Shown piece after piece: positions 11,536-22,175 of a stretch of DNA of 64,000 nucleotides (positions are counted from its first letter, which is position 1; each line of letters starts with the position of its first letter). This DNA comes from Pseudocercospora fijiensis CIRAD86 (taxonomy: Eukaryota; Ascomycota; Dothideomycetes; Mycosphaerellales; Mycosphaerellaceae). The notes under the pieces were generated by a model that saw only the letters and a program-made list of their open reading frames with translations, did no database searches and had not been told where the DNA came from. The DNA is taken from the NCBI RefSeq assembly GCF_000340215.1, contig NW_006921532.1, positions 7,667,910 through 7,731,909 of the forward strand, written 5' to 3'. Made by a program: the position numbers and the translations under genes.

Positions 11536-12917
11536 GTTGTCTACCTACCTACTGCAGCGGGGCGTAGCAAGCAAGCATCAGGGCCCATCGGCAAGAGACG
11601 AATATGCGGCCAGGTGCAGGTTATTTGCTTGGATGTGCCCTGATTCTATTCTGACCGTTTGTTTATTCACATCTTTCTGTGATGTAGCTTGCTTGAGGCG
11701 GCCTCAGAACATTGAATTCGGCAAGGATTGGAGCTGAAAAGCTGCTCGGCCTCAAAATATGCAATAGACATCGTTGGTTATTACCTGATATACTGCTACA
11801 TCTGTGTGCGGTACAGGGCCGTAGAAGAGTCCGTCCCATCCCATCCCACATGAGCACGTCTGTAACACTTAATCGTAGCCACGACCAGATTCGGCAGCCT
11901 CTCATCTCAACGTCAAGCACCACATGATGGACAGCGCATTTGCCCAGCGCCTCCACATCCTCCGCACATGACCCGTCTTGTCCCTTGGCATCTTGCGCAC
12001 TGCATCCAAGGTGGCGTGGTCGCACACCATGGACACTCCACCAACGCTGCGATCATCCCTTGACCTCCGCAATTCCCACATGTTGAAACTCCAGAGTTGT
12101 TGCAACGATTGCACTATGACGCTGATCAGTCAGGCACGGAAGGCAGTATACCGTCACTCGAATAGCATACAAATCGTTCGTTGGTGCGGATTCCGAAAGG
12201 CTGATGGTGATCACCGTGATGACTGGGTTTGGCTTTATGTGTTATGATGTGGATGGAAAGTGAGACTCGAGGTTGTTGCTTCTGACCAAAGATGGCACTT
12301 TGTACGAAGGACTGCTGTAGCTGTTGTAGCGTGACCCTCACGACCGGTGAAGAGGAGGCTGAGAGGCGACTGGGCTGATTGGTTGCCTTCGTCGGGCCTG
12401 TGATTGTCGTGAAGGAAGCTTTATTGGTCATGATCTGATGAAGTAGATAGTACTGGTGGGGTTCGAAAGTGTTGTCGCTGGAAAGGTAGTGCCGCGGCCC
12501 TGGTGCAGGAACATGGCAGTAAGTACTTTCGGAGCTGGTCGCTTCGCCAGATGTCGAAGGATCGTCGTAGCCTTGACCACACTCATCGATCTCAGATCAT
12601 GATCTTGGAAGTCTATGTCCACAATGAAGTTTTGTGTACCCGACGAGGCTCCATTCTTGGAATCAGTCCGAATGCTCGAGAGATCGGGCGGAGCATCAGA
12701 GTCGAACCGATGCAGGAAGTCTTGTCCAATAGGTCTCACGGCTGCGATGCACCCAGATTTTGCTCCTTGCTTTGTGTGCATGTGGCTCGGCAAGAAAACA
12801 CACCTAATGTGCTGCAGATGGTAGATAGTGCCTAGACCAGAAGCCTTCGCCAGTACTAGAAAAGAGAAATGGATATCTCTTTGCTCTCTCGAGCACCAAC
12901 GAAATGCCAGCTGATTC
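11536..12917. other. long intergenic stretch, no supported gene
   Basis: Overlapping ORFs of 70-170 codons occur on both strands, none with a recognisable motif or plausible intron structure. The right end should include the 3' UTR of tfc6. Confidence 0.35.
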
Positions 12918-15044
12918 TCACGCAGCAATATCCTCAATCCTCAACAACCCATCCGCCATCCCTGCCGCAGCCCATCCCCCCACATGCAAATTCGGATTCC
13001 AAGCGAGTGCGGTGATCGCAGACTGTTCCTCATAGATCGTCTTAAAGAACACACCATTCTTTGAAGTTTGAGAAGACTTCGGGTCAAGAGAGATTTTTTC
13101 CGCTTTGAAGCCTTCCGAGATGCGCGAGAGACCGGATTTGCCAAGTCCAACAGCCTGCTCTTGACGGCCTTCGGCAGCGTTTCGTTCCTCCTCGCTTGGA
13201 CGTCTCCACTCGTGTCGAAACCAGTCTTGTTGCCACATGGCTATTTTTCCTCCATCTACAACTCGTCTGAGTGGGTTGTTGCCAGAAACTTCACCGCCGG
13301 CCGAGCCCAGTAGTACGAATGGATGACAGGGACTGGAAGCCATACATGTAGACGCACTCCTCAACCTGCCAAGGCCAATCGTGCTAAACCATCTTCGAAG
13401 TGGAAACGCTTTTAGGATCAGGTTGTCCTCGACAACGAGAGCACATTTGCAATGCTCCAGCCATGATAGCGTATTGTGCCCGACGCGCACACGAGGGGCT
13501 ACAGCAGTGGCGCTTGGATCTTGGAATGGTTGGGAAATGTCTGTCAGTAAGGTGTGACCGGTGGCGGAAGTTGTGATGAGCATGTTCGGGAGCGATGGCC
13601 AGGCTGTAGCTATGGCGAGAATGTAAGATGTGGTGACACTGGCGTATGATGTGGGTCGAGGATTAGGATGGATCTTGGTCATACTTTCGGCAAGATCCCA
13701 GATAGCGACACAGCCGTTCGCACATCCAGCGATGAGACGCCGAGAGTCAAGCCAGGCCATGCACGTGCACACTGTATCTGGAGGTTTGCTTTCGAAGGCA
13801 AATGTATCGATCAAACGGTAGGTGGTCTCATCTTCCGTGGGCCTTTCCACATCAATGACACGGATTGAGCCATCGAAGGATACACAGGCCAATAGACCGA
13901 GGGAATCCATGCCAGTTGCGGGTACCGGGCACCACTTCAGCACTTTGACATCACCCATTTCTGCTCCTATCACGAGCGATAGTTTTGGCGGCACGCTGCT
14001 GTCAATGTGACCAGCCTCACTCGCGCTGAGTTCCCATATCTGGATACTCGACAAGTGCTGTGGATGTGGTGCGAATGCAGGTGCTTCCGGCGTCTCATCA
14101 GACGGTCGCGTGGGCAGGACGCTGATTGCAATGTATTGCTTACTCCCAGGCTGGTTCGGCACCCAGTCCAGACAATGTACTCTCGCGCCTAGATTTAACA
14201 AGAAACCACTCTTGTACTCGGCAGGCCTGACTTCCTTCCATTTCTGACCTGGTTCGGGGTCCTTCCGGAATGGTTCGTGCAGTGGCAAAGACTCGCGAGG
14301 CTGCAGAGTATGCAGCTTCTGCTGATTCACTGCTCCCATCAAAAAGTGTCGCTCGTTTGAAACATCCACGGGCATGTAGTCTTGCGCATCTTGCTCACCC
14401 ATGGTGCTGATTTGCTGGCGTTGCGAAAACCATTCTTTCCCACCGTCGTTGCTGTACCATTTCCAATTCTTCTGGGACTCCTTAATGGCTTTCTCATACG
14501 CTACGCTGTACGAAAATCCGCCAGCCCCGGACTTGCTCGCCTTTCGACTGGGAAAGCATATCTCAGCGCCCCACCTCGCTCTCGCCTTCATCAAAATGTC
14601 CGCATCAAATTCGCCCGTACCAAAGAAGTACTTTCGCCTTTCCTTCTTCGTGAGCCTGTTATGAATGTTGTCCGGTGTTCCTCGAGTGAAGGGCCGTTGG
14701 TTTTCTGGTATTGCGAGCCGTTTGGCCTTTCGTGTCGGCTTTTTTGCTGGGGGTTCAGGATCTGAGGCTATTGACATGTCGTCGTCCAGCTCGCGCTCGC
14801 CGACATGGCTGGCTTTTTCGCTGACATGATCCAATTCGCGCTCAACTCCAGACATGACATCGTCGTCTTCAGTCTCTGAAGGCTCAGCGCCTGCCTCAAA
14901 TTCGTCTGCATCTTGGTCAAGGGCATCTGGTATCTCTTCATCTGAAGCCTCAGACTCAGACGCAAGCTCCTCGATGCCCTCGAAAGCATCGATGGTGTAA
15001 CGCTTGCGAGGCGTATTCTTGTTCGAAGAGCGTAGACTAGCCAT
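12918..15044 (-). CDS. tfc6: TFIIIC subunit Tfc6-like WD40 protein
   Basis: This is a single-exon gene of 708 residues. The N-terminus starts MASLRSSNKNTPRKRYTID and is followed by about 80 acidic residues and a basic patch (KKPTRKAKR). From about residue 270 there is a WD40-type beta-propeller with units such as HCLDWVPN, VKVLKWCPV, CMAWLDSRRLIAGCANGCVAIWDL and ITALAWNPN. This matches the fungal Tfc6 / Sfc6 (human GTF3C2-like) subunit of TFIIIC, which recognises the B-box of tRNA genes and recruits RNA polymerase III. The assignment rests on overall architecture, since WD40 repeats alone are not specific. The ORF is open one codon upstream (GTG), but ATG at 15044 is the first methionine. Confidence 0.75.
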   Translation of the reverse strand: MASLRSSNKNTPRKRYTIDAFEGIEELASESEASDEEIPDALDQDADEFEAGAEPSETEDDDVMSGVERELDHVSEKASHVGERELDDDMSIASDPEPPAKKPTRKAKRLAIPENQRPFTRGTPDNIHNRLTKKERRKYFFGTGEFDADILMKARARWGAEICFPSRKASKSGAGGFSYSVAYEKAIKESQKNWKWYSNDGGKEWFSQRQQISTMGEQDAQDYMPVDVSNERHFLMGAVNQQKLHTLQPRESLPLHEPFRKDPEPGQKWKEVRPAEYKSGFLLNLGARVHCLDWVPNQPGSKQYIAISVLPTRPSDETPEAPAFAPHPQHLSSIQIWELSASEAGHIDSSVPPKLSLVIGAEMGDVKVLKWCPVPATGMDSLGLLACVSFDGSIRVIDVERPTEDETTYRLIDTFAFESKPPDTVCTCMAWLDSRRLIAGCANGCVAIWDLAESMTKIHPNPRPTSYASVTTSYILAIATAWPSLPNMLITTSATGHTLLTDISQPFQDPSATAVAPRVRVGHNTLSWLEHCKCALVVEDNLILKAFPLRRWFSTIGLGRLRSASTCMASSPCHPFVLLGSAGGEVSGNNPLRRVVDGGKIAMWQQDWFRHEWRRPSEEERNAAEGRQEQAVGLGKSGLSRISEGFKAEKISLDPKSSQTSKNGVFFKTIYEEQSAITALAWNPNLHVGGWAAAGMADGLLRIEDIAA

Positions 15045-15411
15045 CACGCACTGCGATGATTGAGAAGTGTATGAAAGGATTTCGGGTACTTAGCCTCATA
15101 TATGCAGGTACCGGAAATCCGACGCGAAACTCACACGCCACGCCTTGTGCTGGGTCGCTGCTGAAGCTTTTCTGCGCAGAATATCATTGTTGGCGCAGAA
15201 TGCGTAATTCCGAGCTTGCACACATTGCACAGGTGCTTTGCTTTACTTCCGAGAAGCGTGTTGGTGGTGTCCGGAGTGAAGAAGTGAGGTCGAAAGATGC
15301 TTTCACCTTTCCGGCAACTCCATCTTGGCTTCCGCCAAGACCCTGGCGCGTCGAGGGAGAGGAGAAGTCGGCAGCCGGATTGTCTGGAAGCATTCCACTC
15401 AAACATGCATC

Positions 15412-16538
15412 ATGCGACAAAATAGACTGCTGGGAGGGTGTCTGATACCTCTAGCATGGTCCATCATCTTCTTTGGTGGGCTGGCCAATGCCAGTATAGG
15501 TGACAGGTTGCCAGAATTCCGGCAATGTCTCCAGGCGAGTGCAAATCCATCCAGACGCCATGCTCAGCACAATATGCGAAAAGGTGCTGATCCAACCACC
15601 AGGACTGCGAAAAGGCAAATTGTGGTGCAGATGGACCTGCAATATGTATGTACTTTCACGAAGATATGCTTGCACATCAGGATCTGACATGGTTTCCAGC
15701 ACTCCATCATAAACTCCTCCTATGGAACTGCCCATCAGAATGCGATTACACATGCCAACACATCGTCACCGATCAACGCCTCGCCCGTGATCCACCCTAC
15801 CTCGAACCCGTCGTCCAATTCCACGGCAAATGGCCATTCTATCGATTCCTCGGGATGCAAGAGCCAGCCTCCGTTCTCTTCAGCCTGCTGAACTTCCTGG
15901 CTCATGACTGGGGCATGAAATCCATACGAGAAAACATACCCGCGAGATACCCTTTACGAAAGTACTACTTGGCATTTGGATACTTTGGATTGGCGAGCTG
16001 GGTGTTTAGTATGCTCTTCCACACTCGGGACTTTGGCGTGACGGAAAAGTTGGACTATTTCGCGGCGGGAGCAAGCGTCATGTATGGCATGTTCTACACA
16101 CCCATCAGAATCTTCCGGCTGGATCGCACGGAAACGCTGGGTCCGAGCAAGACGGGTACTGTGCTGAGATTGTGGACGCTGCTGTGCGCAACTGCATATC
16201 TCGGTCATGTGTCGTACTTGGCATTCTGGAGGTTCGACTACACCTACAACATGGCGGCAAATGTGGTGGTGGGGTTGATTCAAAATGTGCTGTGGACATG
16301 GTTCTCCGTACAGAGGTTTAGGAAAGTCGGGAGGCTGTGGGCGGCTTGGCCTGGTCTGATAGTGTTCTGGATCCTGTTCGCAATGAGCCTGGAGTTATTT
16401 GACTTTCCGCCGTGGAAGGGAATGGTGGATGCACATGCGCTGTGGCATCTGGGCACTGTTGGGCCTACGATATGGTGGTATAGATTCTTGGTGAAGGACG
16501 CAACGGAGGATCTGCAGAGTCAGAGGTTGAAGCAGTAG
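15412..16538 (+). CDS. per1: Per1-like GPI-anchor lipid remodelling protein
   Basis: The exons are 15412-15534, 15603-15645 and 15700-16538, giving 334 residues. The first intron is GC-AG (GCGAGT...CCACCAG); the second is GTATGT...TTCCAG. The joined protein starts with a signal peptide (LIPLAWSIIFFGGLANAS), then the lumenal CLQDCEKANCG and LLLWNCPSECDYTCQHIV, then FHGKWPFYRFLGMQEP and about seven membrane spans. These are family features of yeast Per1 and human PGAP3, which remove the unsaturated sn-2 acyl chain of GPI anchors in the ER or Golgi. The C-terminal part contains DAHALWHLGT with the conserved His. The gene stands divergent from tfc6, 367 bases away. Confidence 0.93.
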
Positions 16539-16960
16539 CGTTGTCAGCTGTAACACTGCGCCAATGCATGGGAACATATTACACTGCCAGCTCTGGAGTC
16601 TTCGTCTTCCCTGTCAGCGCATCATCTCTTGCTACGCAGGACAACCGTACGGCATCAGCGAGCACTCACTATCGCCCATGTTGTGCGATTCCCGTGAAGA
16701 GAAACTTGATTGGGTATGTATGTCGAGGAAACATGATCGCGTGGAGGCAGGCTGTGCATCGAGGCCGCCAATCTCGGCCGAGATCTTGCATGATATGCTG
16801 TGATGGAAAAGAGTCTGCTGAAACCAGCCGGGGATGAATACTAAGCGCTCTCTATTAGGTATATAAGACTAGAACATTACGACTACGGCGCATTATTTCC
16901 AGTCCACAACTTTCCAATCCACTCACTCGATTACCCCCCACCCCAGCGGTAATCCATCTC
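16539..16960. other. convergent intergenic spacer
   Basis: This is the 3' flank of per1 and of the tyrosinase gene. I see no coding or RNA signal. Confidence 0.5.
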
Positions 16961-18279
16961 TTACACGTACTCAACACACATGGCCGGTGAGCGGAGATCC
17001 ATTACGTCCGCAATTGTGGCATTTGGAACAATTCCAGCCATGAACAGAACATGCTTCAAAGTCGTAGTCGGACCATCGTCACCACAGTATTGGGTGAATT
17101 CTGGGCCAGGGGTTTGCCATCCATTCTGCCTGTTGAAGTCGTCGCCTGGGGTGTTCGGTCGGCCCATCTCGGTGAGTCGAGTGCCGAGATCGGCTTGCTG
17201 CCATGACCACCAGAGACGATCGAGGTTGGTGTGGTGGAGGAAGAAAACAGGATCGGCAGGCGCGAGCAAAGCATTCGCCATCTGAGAAGCGTCAGTATTG
17301 CTTGCCGCAAGTCAAGTTTGGAGGGATCATACCACTTTTCCAACGCCGTTGTGACCTGCGAGATGCACCCAATTTTCGTAGCATGAGCTCGCACTTGCCC
17401 AGTTTCCTTCATTGAAGCACTCGTCCACGTTGGACTGCTTTGCGCCGGAGAATTCTTCTTGATTGAAAGATCGAGATATGCAGTAAGGTTCGGCGGGTTG
17501 GAAGGTGTCGTTGTATATCATTGAAAAGTTTTTGAAGGGTCCACTTGTTATGCACTGGTCGCTGCCCTCGCCATTGCCGCCCATGCCGTAGGTGTTGTCC
17601 CAGACGGCAGAGCCGGCGAGATTATTGGCGTCCGCGGCTTCATCCCAGTATCTAGGACTCGATCAGCATTGCTGTCAAGACATGTATCGAAGGCAGACTG
17701 ACGGCAGGCCTGCATTGTATCCGCAGTGTCTTGAGGCAAGAGTCTCAAAGGCTTTGATGTAATATCGGTGCCATGGCAAAAATGCCGCAACACCATGAAT
17801 AAAGTTTTGGTTTCGAATGTGAGCAAACTGGATCTCGTCCCAAAGGTTCTGAGCTCCAGCAAGGCCGGCCTGTGGCGGAGTCCTCGCAAGGCATCTAAGT
17901 GAACGCAGAGGTCTTAGCACGGGATTGCAGATGGGTATGTTGGAGGGGATTCGCCCACGCAAGTCATTCTTCAAGACTCGCCGGGACTGACGAGGCACAG
18001 AAAACTGCACATCACTCAGAACAGCCGTTCTCCTCGAAACAGATGCGATTTCCGAGTTGACTTACTGTACGGCGTTGATATACGCCATCTTGTCATCGTT
18101 GCTGAGTGCAGTCCTTCATGGCATGTCAGCAGGTCGAACTTGCCTCGGCCGCAAGAAGTCGGCGCATACCACGATCGCCTGCGCACAGGATTGGAGCAGG
18201 TCTGCCTTCTCTCAGGGAGGGATCTCGCAGGCACGGAAGCAGCGAAGAATACAACGATGCATCTCGACAACGTCCACAT
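16961..18279 (-). CDS. secreted tyrosinase (type-3 copper oxidase)
   Basis: The exons are 18170-18279, 18066-18113, 17703-17894, 17333-17651 and 16961-17281, with four GT-AG introns of 56, 171, 51 and 51 bases; the product is 329 residues. The N-terminus MWTLSRCIVVFFAASVPARS looks like a signal peptide. Copper site A histidines are at about 78, 86 and 95 (QFAH, FIHG, PWHR). Site B has HLAGH (213, 217) and FFLHHTNLDRLWW (239-240). Tyrosinases of this family hydroxylate monophenols and oxidise diphenols to quinones. The protein is short and lacks the long C-terminal lid of classical fungal tyrosinases, as do many secreted ascomycete members. All copper ligands look intact. No pigment cluster genes surround it. 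Confidence 0.9.
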
Positions 18280-19240
18280 GATGCTGTCAACTGCACGGCC
18301 CGTATAAACGTGGCCCGGGGGAAGAATCAAAAAGAATTAGAGTGAGTGTGTAAAGATGTCCCAACAACAGCGACGGGAAAGGCTGTTGAGGAGGAAGAGG
18401 CAATACATACGAGCGCGAGAGCTCCGGTGCGCGTCACTGCCTTTGGCCGATTAGCACGGCAAGAACGCACCACAACATATCGACGATGCAGGCGAGGCAG
18501 TAGTCGGAAGGTGCGATGGTGTCAGGTACACTCGCACAGCGGTTTGCTCTCCCGCGTTCGTGGCACCAGAAGGTTTTGGGTAGAATAAGTCAACGGGCAG
18601 AAGTAACCAGAGAATTCTGCTCAAGCTGATTTGAAGAGCCAATTTTGCGGCCAGCGGAGTTCGGCGGAGGCCCCCCATGAGCGCCATGATAATATGATGT
18701 TTGGTGTTGGTTATCAATCTTGACGAGGACGTTGCCAGATACTGGTGTTCGTGTCTCAAGCCATTGCCCTTTGATTGCACTGTGGCGATGCGGCTATGTT
18801 CACGCGACGTTTCGTGCTTCCTGCGAGATGAGGTTAGTTGGGTGTGGCGCTGTCTGGAAGCGCGAGGGCCGTTTGCAGCAGTCATGGCGACGGCGACGGC
18901 GACAGCGAGTCTATCTCGACGAGAGCAGAGGTCAGCAGGAGTTGTTGAACAAGGCAAGGCGAAGAAGTCCATCAAGTCCCGCAATATAGCCGCCTCTTCT
19001 CCCCGCCAAGACAGACACTAGCGCGCCGAAGTGAAACACCAATCAGCGGCACCTTGCCAAGCTTCTCAACATCCAGCCTTCATGGGACTGGGAAACCGTG
19101 ATCAACGACTCACTCCGCTTGGCAACAGCAGAGATTGATATTTCGATGCTCGGCCATCACTTCTGCATTCTCGTCAACACGATACAGAAGTGCCTTGCCG
19201 GCATTTCCTCCTCCCTGCTGTCCATCCCGTCCTTGACCAC
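18280..19240. other. intergenic, one doubtful reverse ORF
   Basis: A 177-codon reverse ORF (18451-18984) contains a hydrophobic stretch, LALQISLSRILWLLLP, after an internal ATG near 18688, but no recognisable domain. An overlapping frame reads CLACIVDMLWCVLAVLIG. A small spliced membrane protein is possible, but I could not fix its exons. Confidence 0.3.
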
Positions 19241-19244
19241 CGTA

Positions 19245-19700
19245 CCCGCTGCTATCCTCCATATCCCCCATATCCTCCCATTCCCCCATATCCTCCCATT
19301 CCTCCCATTCCTCCCATTCCTCCCATTCCTGCCATTCCTCTATACCCCCCATATCCTGCCATTCCTCCATACCCCCCATATCATCCCGTTCCTCCATACC
19401 CTCCATATCCTCCCGTTCCTCCATACCCCCCATATCCTCCCGTTCCTCCCGTTCCTCTCATTCCTCCCATTCCTCTATATCCCCCCATTCCTCCCATACC
19501 CCCCATTCCCCTTATTCCTCCCATTCCTCCATATCCCCCATATCCCCCCATTGCTCCCATTCCTCCATATCCTCCATATCCTCCCATGCCTCCCATGCCT
19601 CTCATTCCTCCCATGCCTCTCATGCCTCCCATGCCTCCCATTCCTCCATATCCTCCCATGCTTCCCATTGCTCCATACCCTCCATACCCCCCATATCCTC
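19245..19700. repeat. imperfect 9-15 base coding minisatellite
   Basis: About 450 bases of CCTCCCAT / ATCCTCC / CCCCCCATA units on the plus strand. On the reverse strand this is the GGM/GGY tract. Because unit lengths are multiples of three, several frames on both strands stay open (Pro/Tyr/Ile-rich on plus), producing spurious long ORFs. Confidence 0.9.
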
Positions 19701-19869
19701 CTCCACCTAGACCTTGCATGCCGCCAAGTCCTCCCCCGCGAGATCCATATGAGGCGCCATAGCCAGAGCTGTAGCCCGAAAAGCCATTGCCAGAGTGAGG
19801 CTGATAGAAGCTATATCCTTGACCACCGCCAGGTAGATTAAAGCTGCGGAAGCCGTTGTTGCTAAACAT
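19381..19869 (-). CDS. glycine-rich GGY/GGM repeat protein
   Basis: ATG at 19869 begins a unique segment (FSNNGFRSFNLPGGGQGYSFYQ) that passes into nearly pure GGY, GGM and GMGGMR repeats and stops at a TGA at 19381. The predicted product is 162 residues of Gly, Tyr and Met with no charged core. Such proteins in fungi include wall-associated or low-complexity RNA-associated proteins; I cannot choose between them, and there is no signal peptide. The repeat array continues for about 130 bases in the same frame beyond the TGA (see repeat entry), so this stop may be recent. Length would be expected to vary between isolates. Confidence 0.55.
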   Translation of the reverse strand: MFSNNGFRSFNLPGGGQGYSFYQPHSGNGFSGYSSGYGASYGSRGGGLGGMQGLGGGGYGGYGGYGAMGSMGGYGGMGGMGGMRGMGGMRGMGGMGGYGGYGGMGAMGGYGGYGGMGGIRGMGGMGGMGGYRGMGGMRGTGGTGGYGGYGGTGGYGGYGGTG

Positions 19870-20777
19870 TTTGGTATTCGTTGAAGCCTGTGATTGATGT
19901 TTCTTGACCAGTCTTTGATGTCAGTGTGTGTGTGCTCCGCGGCTGAGTTGTCGTAGGTCGATGTTGGAGTTGGAGACCTAAGGCGAAGTTGACGGTTTAT
20001 ACTCAATGTAGAATCCCTTCACCGATGACTATGGTGGTGGCGGCAGGCGGCTTTGCTTGATGGAATGATTGCTTCACAGTGCTGTACTCTCATGCCTATA
20101 GGGCAGATTTGGTTGTATGACTGATCGCCATTATCGCGCACTAGGCTGGATCCCCAGAATGCTGGTCGGTGGGTGCTCTTTGGCCACAATCGTTCGTGTA
20201 TGATCAGTCGTGGCTTTTGATGCCGAGGGCGTCCTTCAACTACGCCAAGTGAGAAGCGAAGAAGGGATGGATTGTAGAGTATTTCGGATGTTAGTTGGCA
20301 AACCTTGGGGCTCTGTTGACGCTCTGCCTTGGGCAAGAGACTACTGTAGCCATGATCCGCTCTCGAATCGGCCAGGTGAGACGCATAGCCCGAGACCAGC
20401 CATGCTGTTGACAACAATCCTCCGTCAATAATGCTCCCGTCCTATGCCTACGCCGTCGCGCTTAATCCTTCTTCAGAAGCCGACGAACGGATAGCTTCGG
20501 ATGGTCATTCGGATAGCAGCACATGTTCTGCTGTGGCCGATGGTCGTGGGCATTCATGCATGTCTTGCTTGCATGAAGTTGACGTGAGAAATGGAGGTGG
20601 GGGTGGTCCCGGTGGTGCATAGGCGAAGCTGCCGGGTGAGACTCAACAGCAATTGACGAAGATTTGATAAGCAAAATTGATTGACCGAATTCCGCCAACA
20701 TTTTCATCTCCGGTCAGCTACAGCGTCAAACAAACATTCCTTCTTATACACACACCTATTCTCAAACGTACACGATC
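19870..20777. other. intergenic, no supported gene
   Basis: This holds the divergent 5' flanks of the glycine-rich gene and the gene at 20778. ORFs up to 132 codons are present without motifs. Confidence 0.4.
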
Positions 20778-21440
20778 ATGTCACGATCAATGCGCCCCTT
20801 ATCTCGCCGCCTCTTGAGCCTTCAATGCCGCCGCTATCAGTCGACGGAAGCTTCGGACAAGCCAGTGCACTCGCGCGAGCAGGTGCAGGACCTCCTCCAT
20901 GAACAAGATGATCTATACCTTGCTGCGGTAAAGCGAAAAGTCGAAAGCATCAAACGTCAGTCGAGGAATATTGGTATGATTGCGTCGAAAATAACCAATG
21001 AGGGCGGATATATTCAGATCAATCCATCCATTCCAACATACAAAGCAGCGCCATGGCAGAAACAAAGCCAAGCCTACGAAAGTCTGGTGGAAAGAATGTT
21101 GAAGCAGACTGAACGCATACTTCTTAATGTGGGCGATCTTCAGACTGAGAGTTATCCTTCAGATTTCGATATTGGAGGTGATAGAGCAAGTGTGGCCGCT
21201 CTTGTGAAACATGATCGTGACAAAATGCTACGGCAGACACGCCCGGAGCAGATGGATGCTTTGGTTGAGTTACGGAACCACGAGTTGGCGCATAGAAGGA
21301 GATTTAAAGAGGGACTTGATTCATTCGCAAAGGAGGTGGAGAACTACAGGTTGGACACTCAAAAGACGCCGATGCCGAATTTGGGCATGGAGAGAAAGTC
21401 GCTGAAAGAGAATGTCAACGAAGCAAGAGATGATAGCTAG
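20778..21440 (+). CDS. probable mitochondrial protein, unknown function
   Basis: The ATG at 20778 starts a 220-residue protein. Its N-terminus (MSRSMRPLSRRLLSLQCRRYQST) has many Arg/Ser/Leu and no acid, a typical fungal mitochondrial presequence. The rest is hydrophilic and probably helical, with segments such as EQVQDLLHEQDDLYLAAVKRK and QMDALVELRNHELAHRRRF. I do not recognise the family. The stop is TAG at 21438-21440; the same frame stays open for another 137 codons (next entry), so the reading end of this gene is uncertain. Confidence 0.6.
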   Translation: MSRSMRPLSRRLLSLQCRRYQSTEASDKPVHSREQVQDLLHEQDDLYLAAVKRKVESIKRQSRNIGMIASKITNEGGYIQINPSIPTYKAAPWQKQSQAYESLVERMLKQTERILLNVGDLQTESYPSDFDIGGDRASVAALVKHDRDKMLRQTRPEQMDALVELRNHELAHRRRFKEGLDSFAKEVENYRLDTQKTPMPNLGMERKSLKENVNEARDDS

Positions 21441-21854
21441 AAACCCATGCAGGATAATGAAGGCTGGGGATCACCTACGAAAGTCACCAAGATTGGTTCA
21501 ACGCCAACATTGCAGAAGGTGAGCAACCCTTTCGACACGTCGAGCTCGAAGGATCCTGCGCGGAAATCTTCTGATCAGAACACTGCTCGACCTTCGACTG
21601 CGGATCAAGAAAATACGCGTGTATCAGCGAACACTGCGTCAACGGCAACCAACTCTTCCGTAAGCGAGCGTAAAGTAGACACAGGTGCTCTAGGGAATGC
21701 AGACGCATCCACGTCCTCATCGAAGCAAAACTCGCAGGACGACGAGGGCAGATCGGCACAGGGGCTTGAAAATGGCTCGACAAGCAAAGCAAAGGCCCCA
21801 AGGCCCAGGACGAGCCTGCTGGGCCTGCAACGGCAGCTCGAGATATCAAGATAG
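21441..21854 (+). other. in-frame open extension after TAG (possible readthrough or nonsense allele)
   Basis: Directly after the TAG at 21438, the frame of the upstream gene continues with KPMQDNEGWGSPTKVTKIG, a Ser/Thr/Asn/Lys-rich low-complexity segment, and ends with SLLGLQRQLEISR and TAG at 21852. It contains its own ATG at 21447. It could be the C-terminus of the upstream protein, separated by a nonsense change, by readthrough, or by a very short 39-base intron (GTCAAC...CATGCAG, 21414-21452) that would remove the stop in phase. It could also be a small separate gene. I cannot decide from sequence. Confidence 0.35.
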
Positions 21855-22175
21855 TGGAGACTCGTCAACGAAGACACGGCTCGATCTCTGCAGTCCACAT
21901 AGCTGGCAGAACAGAACGTCAGGCCGTCAGAGATTTCGCAATGCCTTTGTCCCGTCCAGGATGGTGAACGCAAATGAAGTGAATGCTCGCAGGTGAACGA
22001 GTTGCCAACGTAACTCTTCTTGCAAGCTGAGCTATAAACCCTTTTCCCTCGTCGCAAACCTCTTTCTCTTACCATCGCGAAGACCAACCACCAGAGTCAT
22101 TAGAACTACCTCAGTCGTACTGCCACTGATCTGAATTCATTGACTTCGAAGCGAACAGCGCGACCAAACATCGAG

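Noticed and set aside
18451..18984. 177-codon reverse ORF upstream of the tyrosinase
   Set aside because: Only one hydrophobic stretch; exon boundaries could not be supported.
19245..19700. CRISPR-like regular array
   Set aside because: Units are short, without spacers, and coding; the genome is fungal.
19190..19762. Pro/Tyr/Ile-rich 190-codon plus ORF
   Set aside because: It is the complement of the glycine-rich coding minisatellite.
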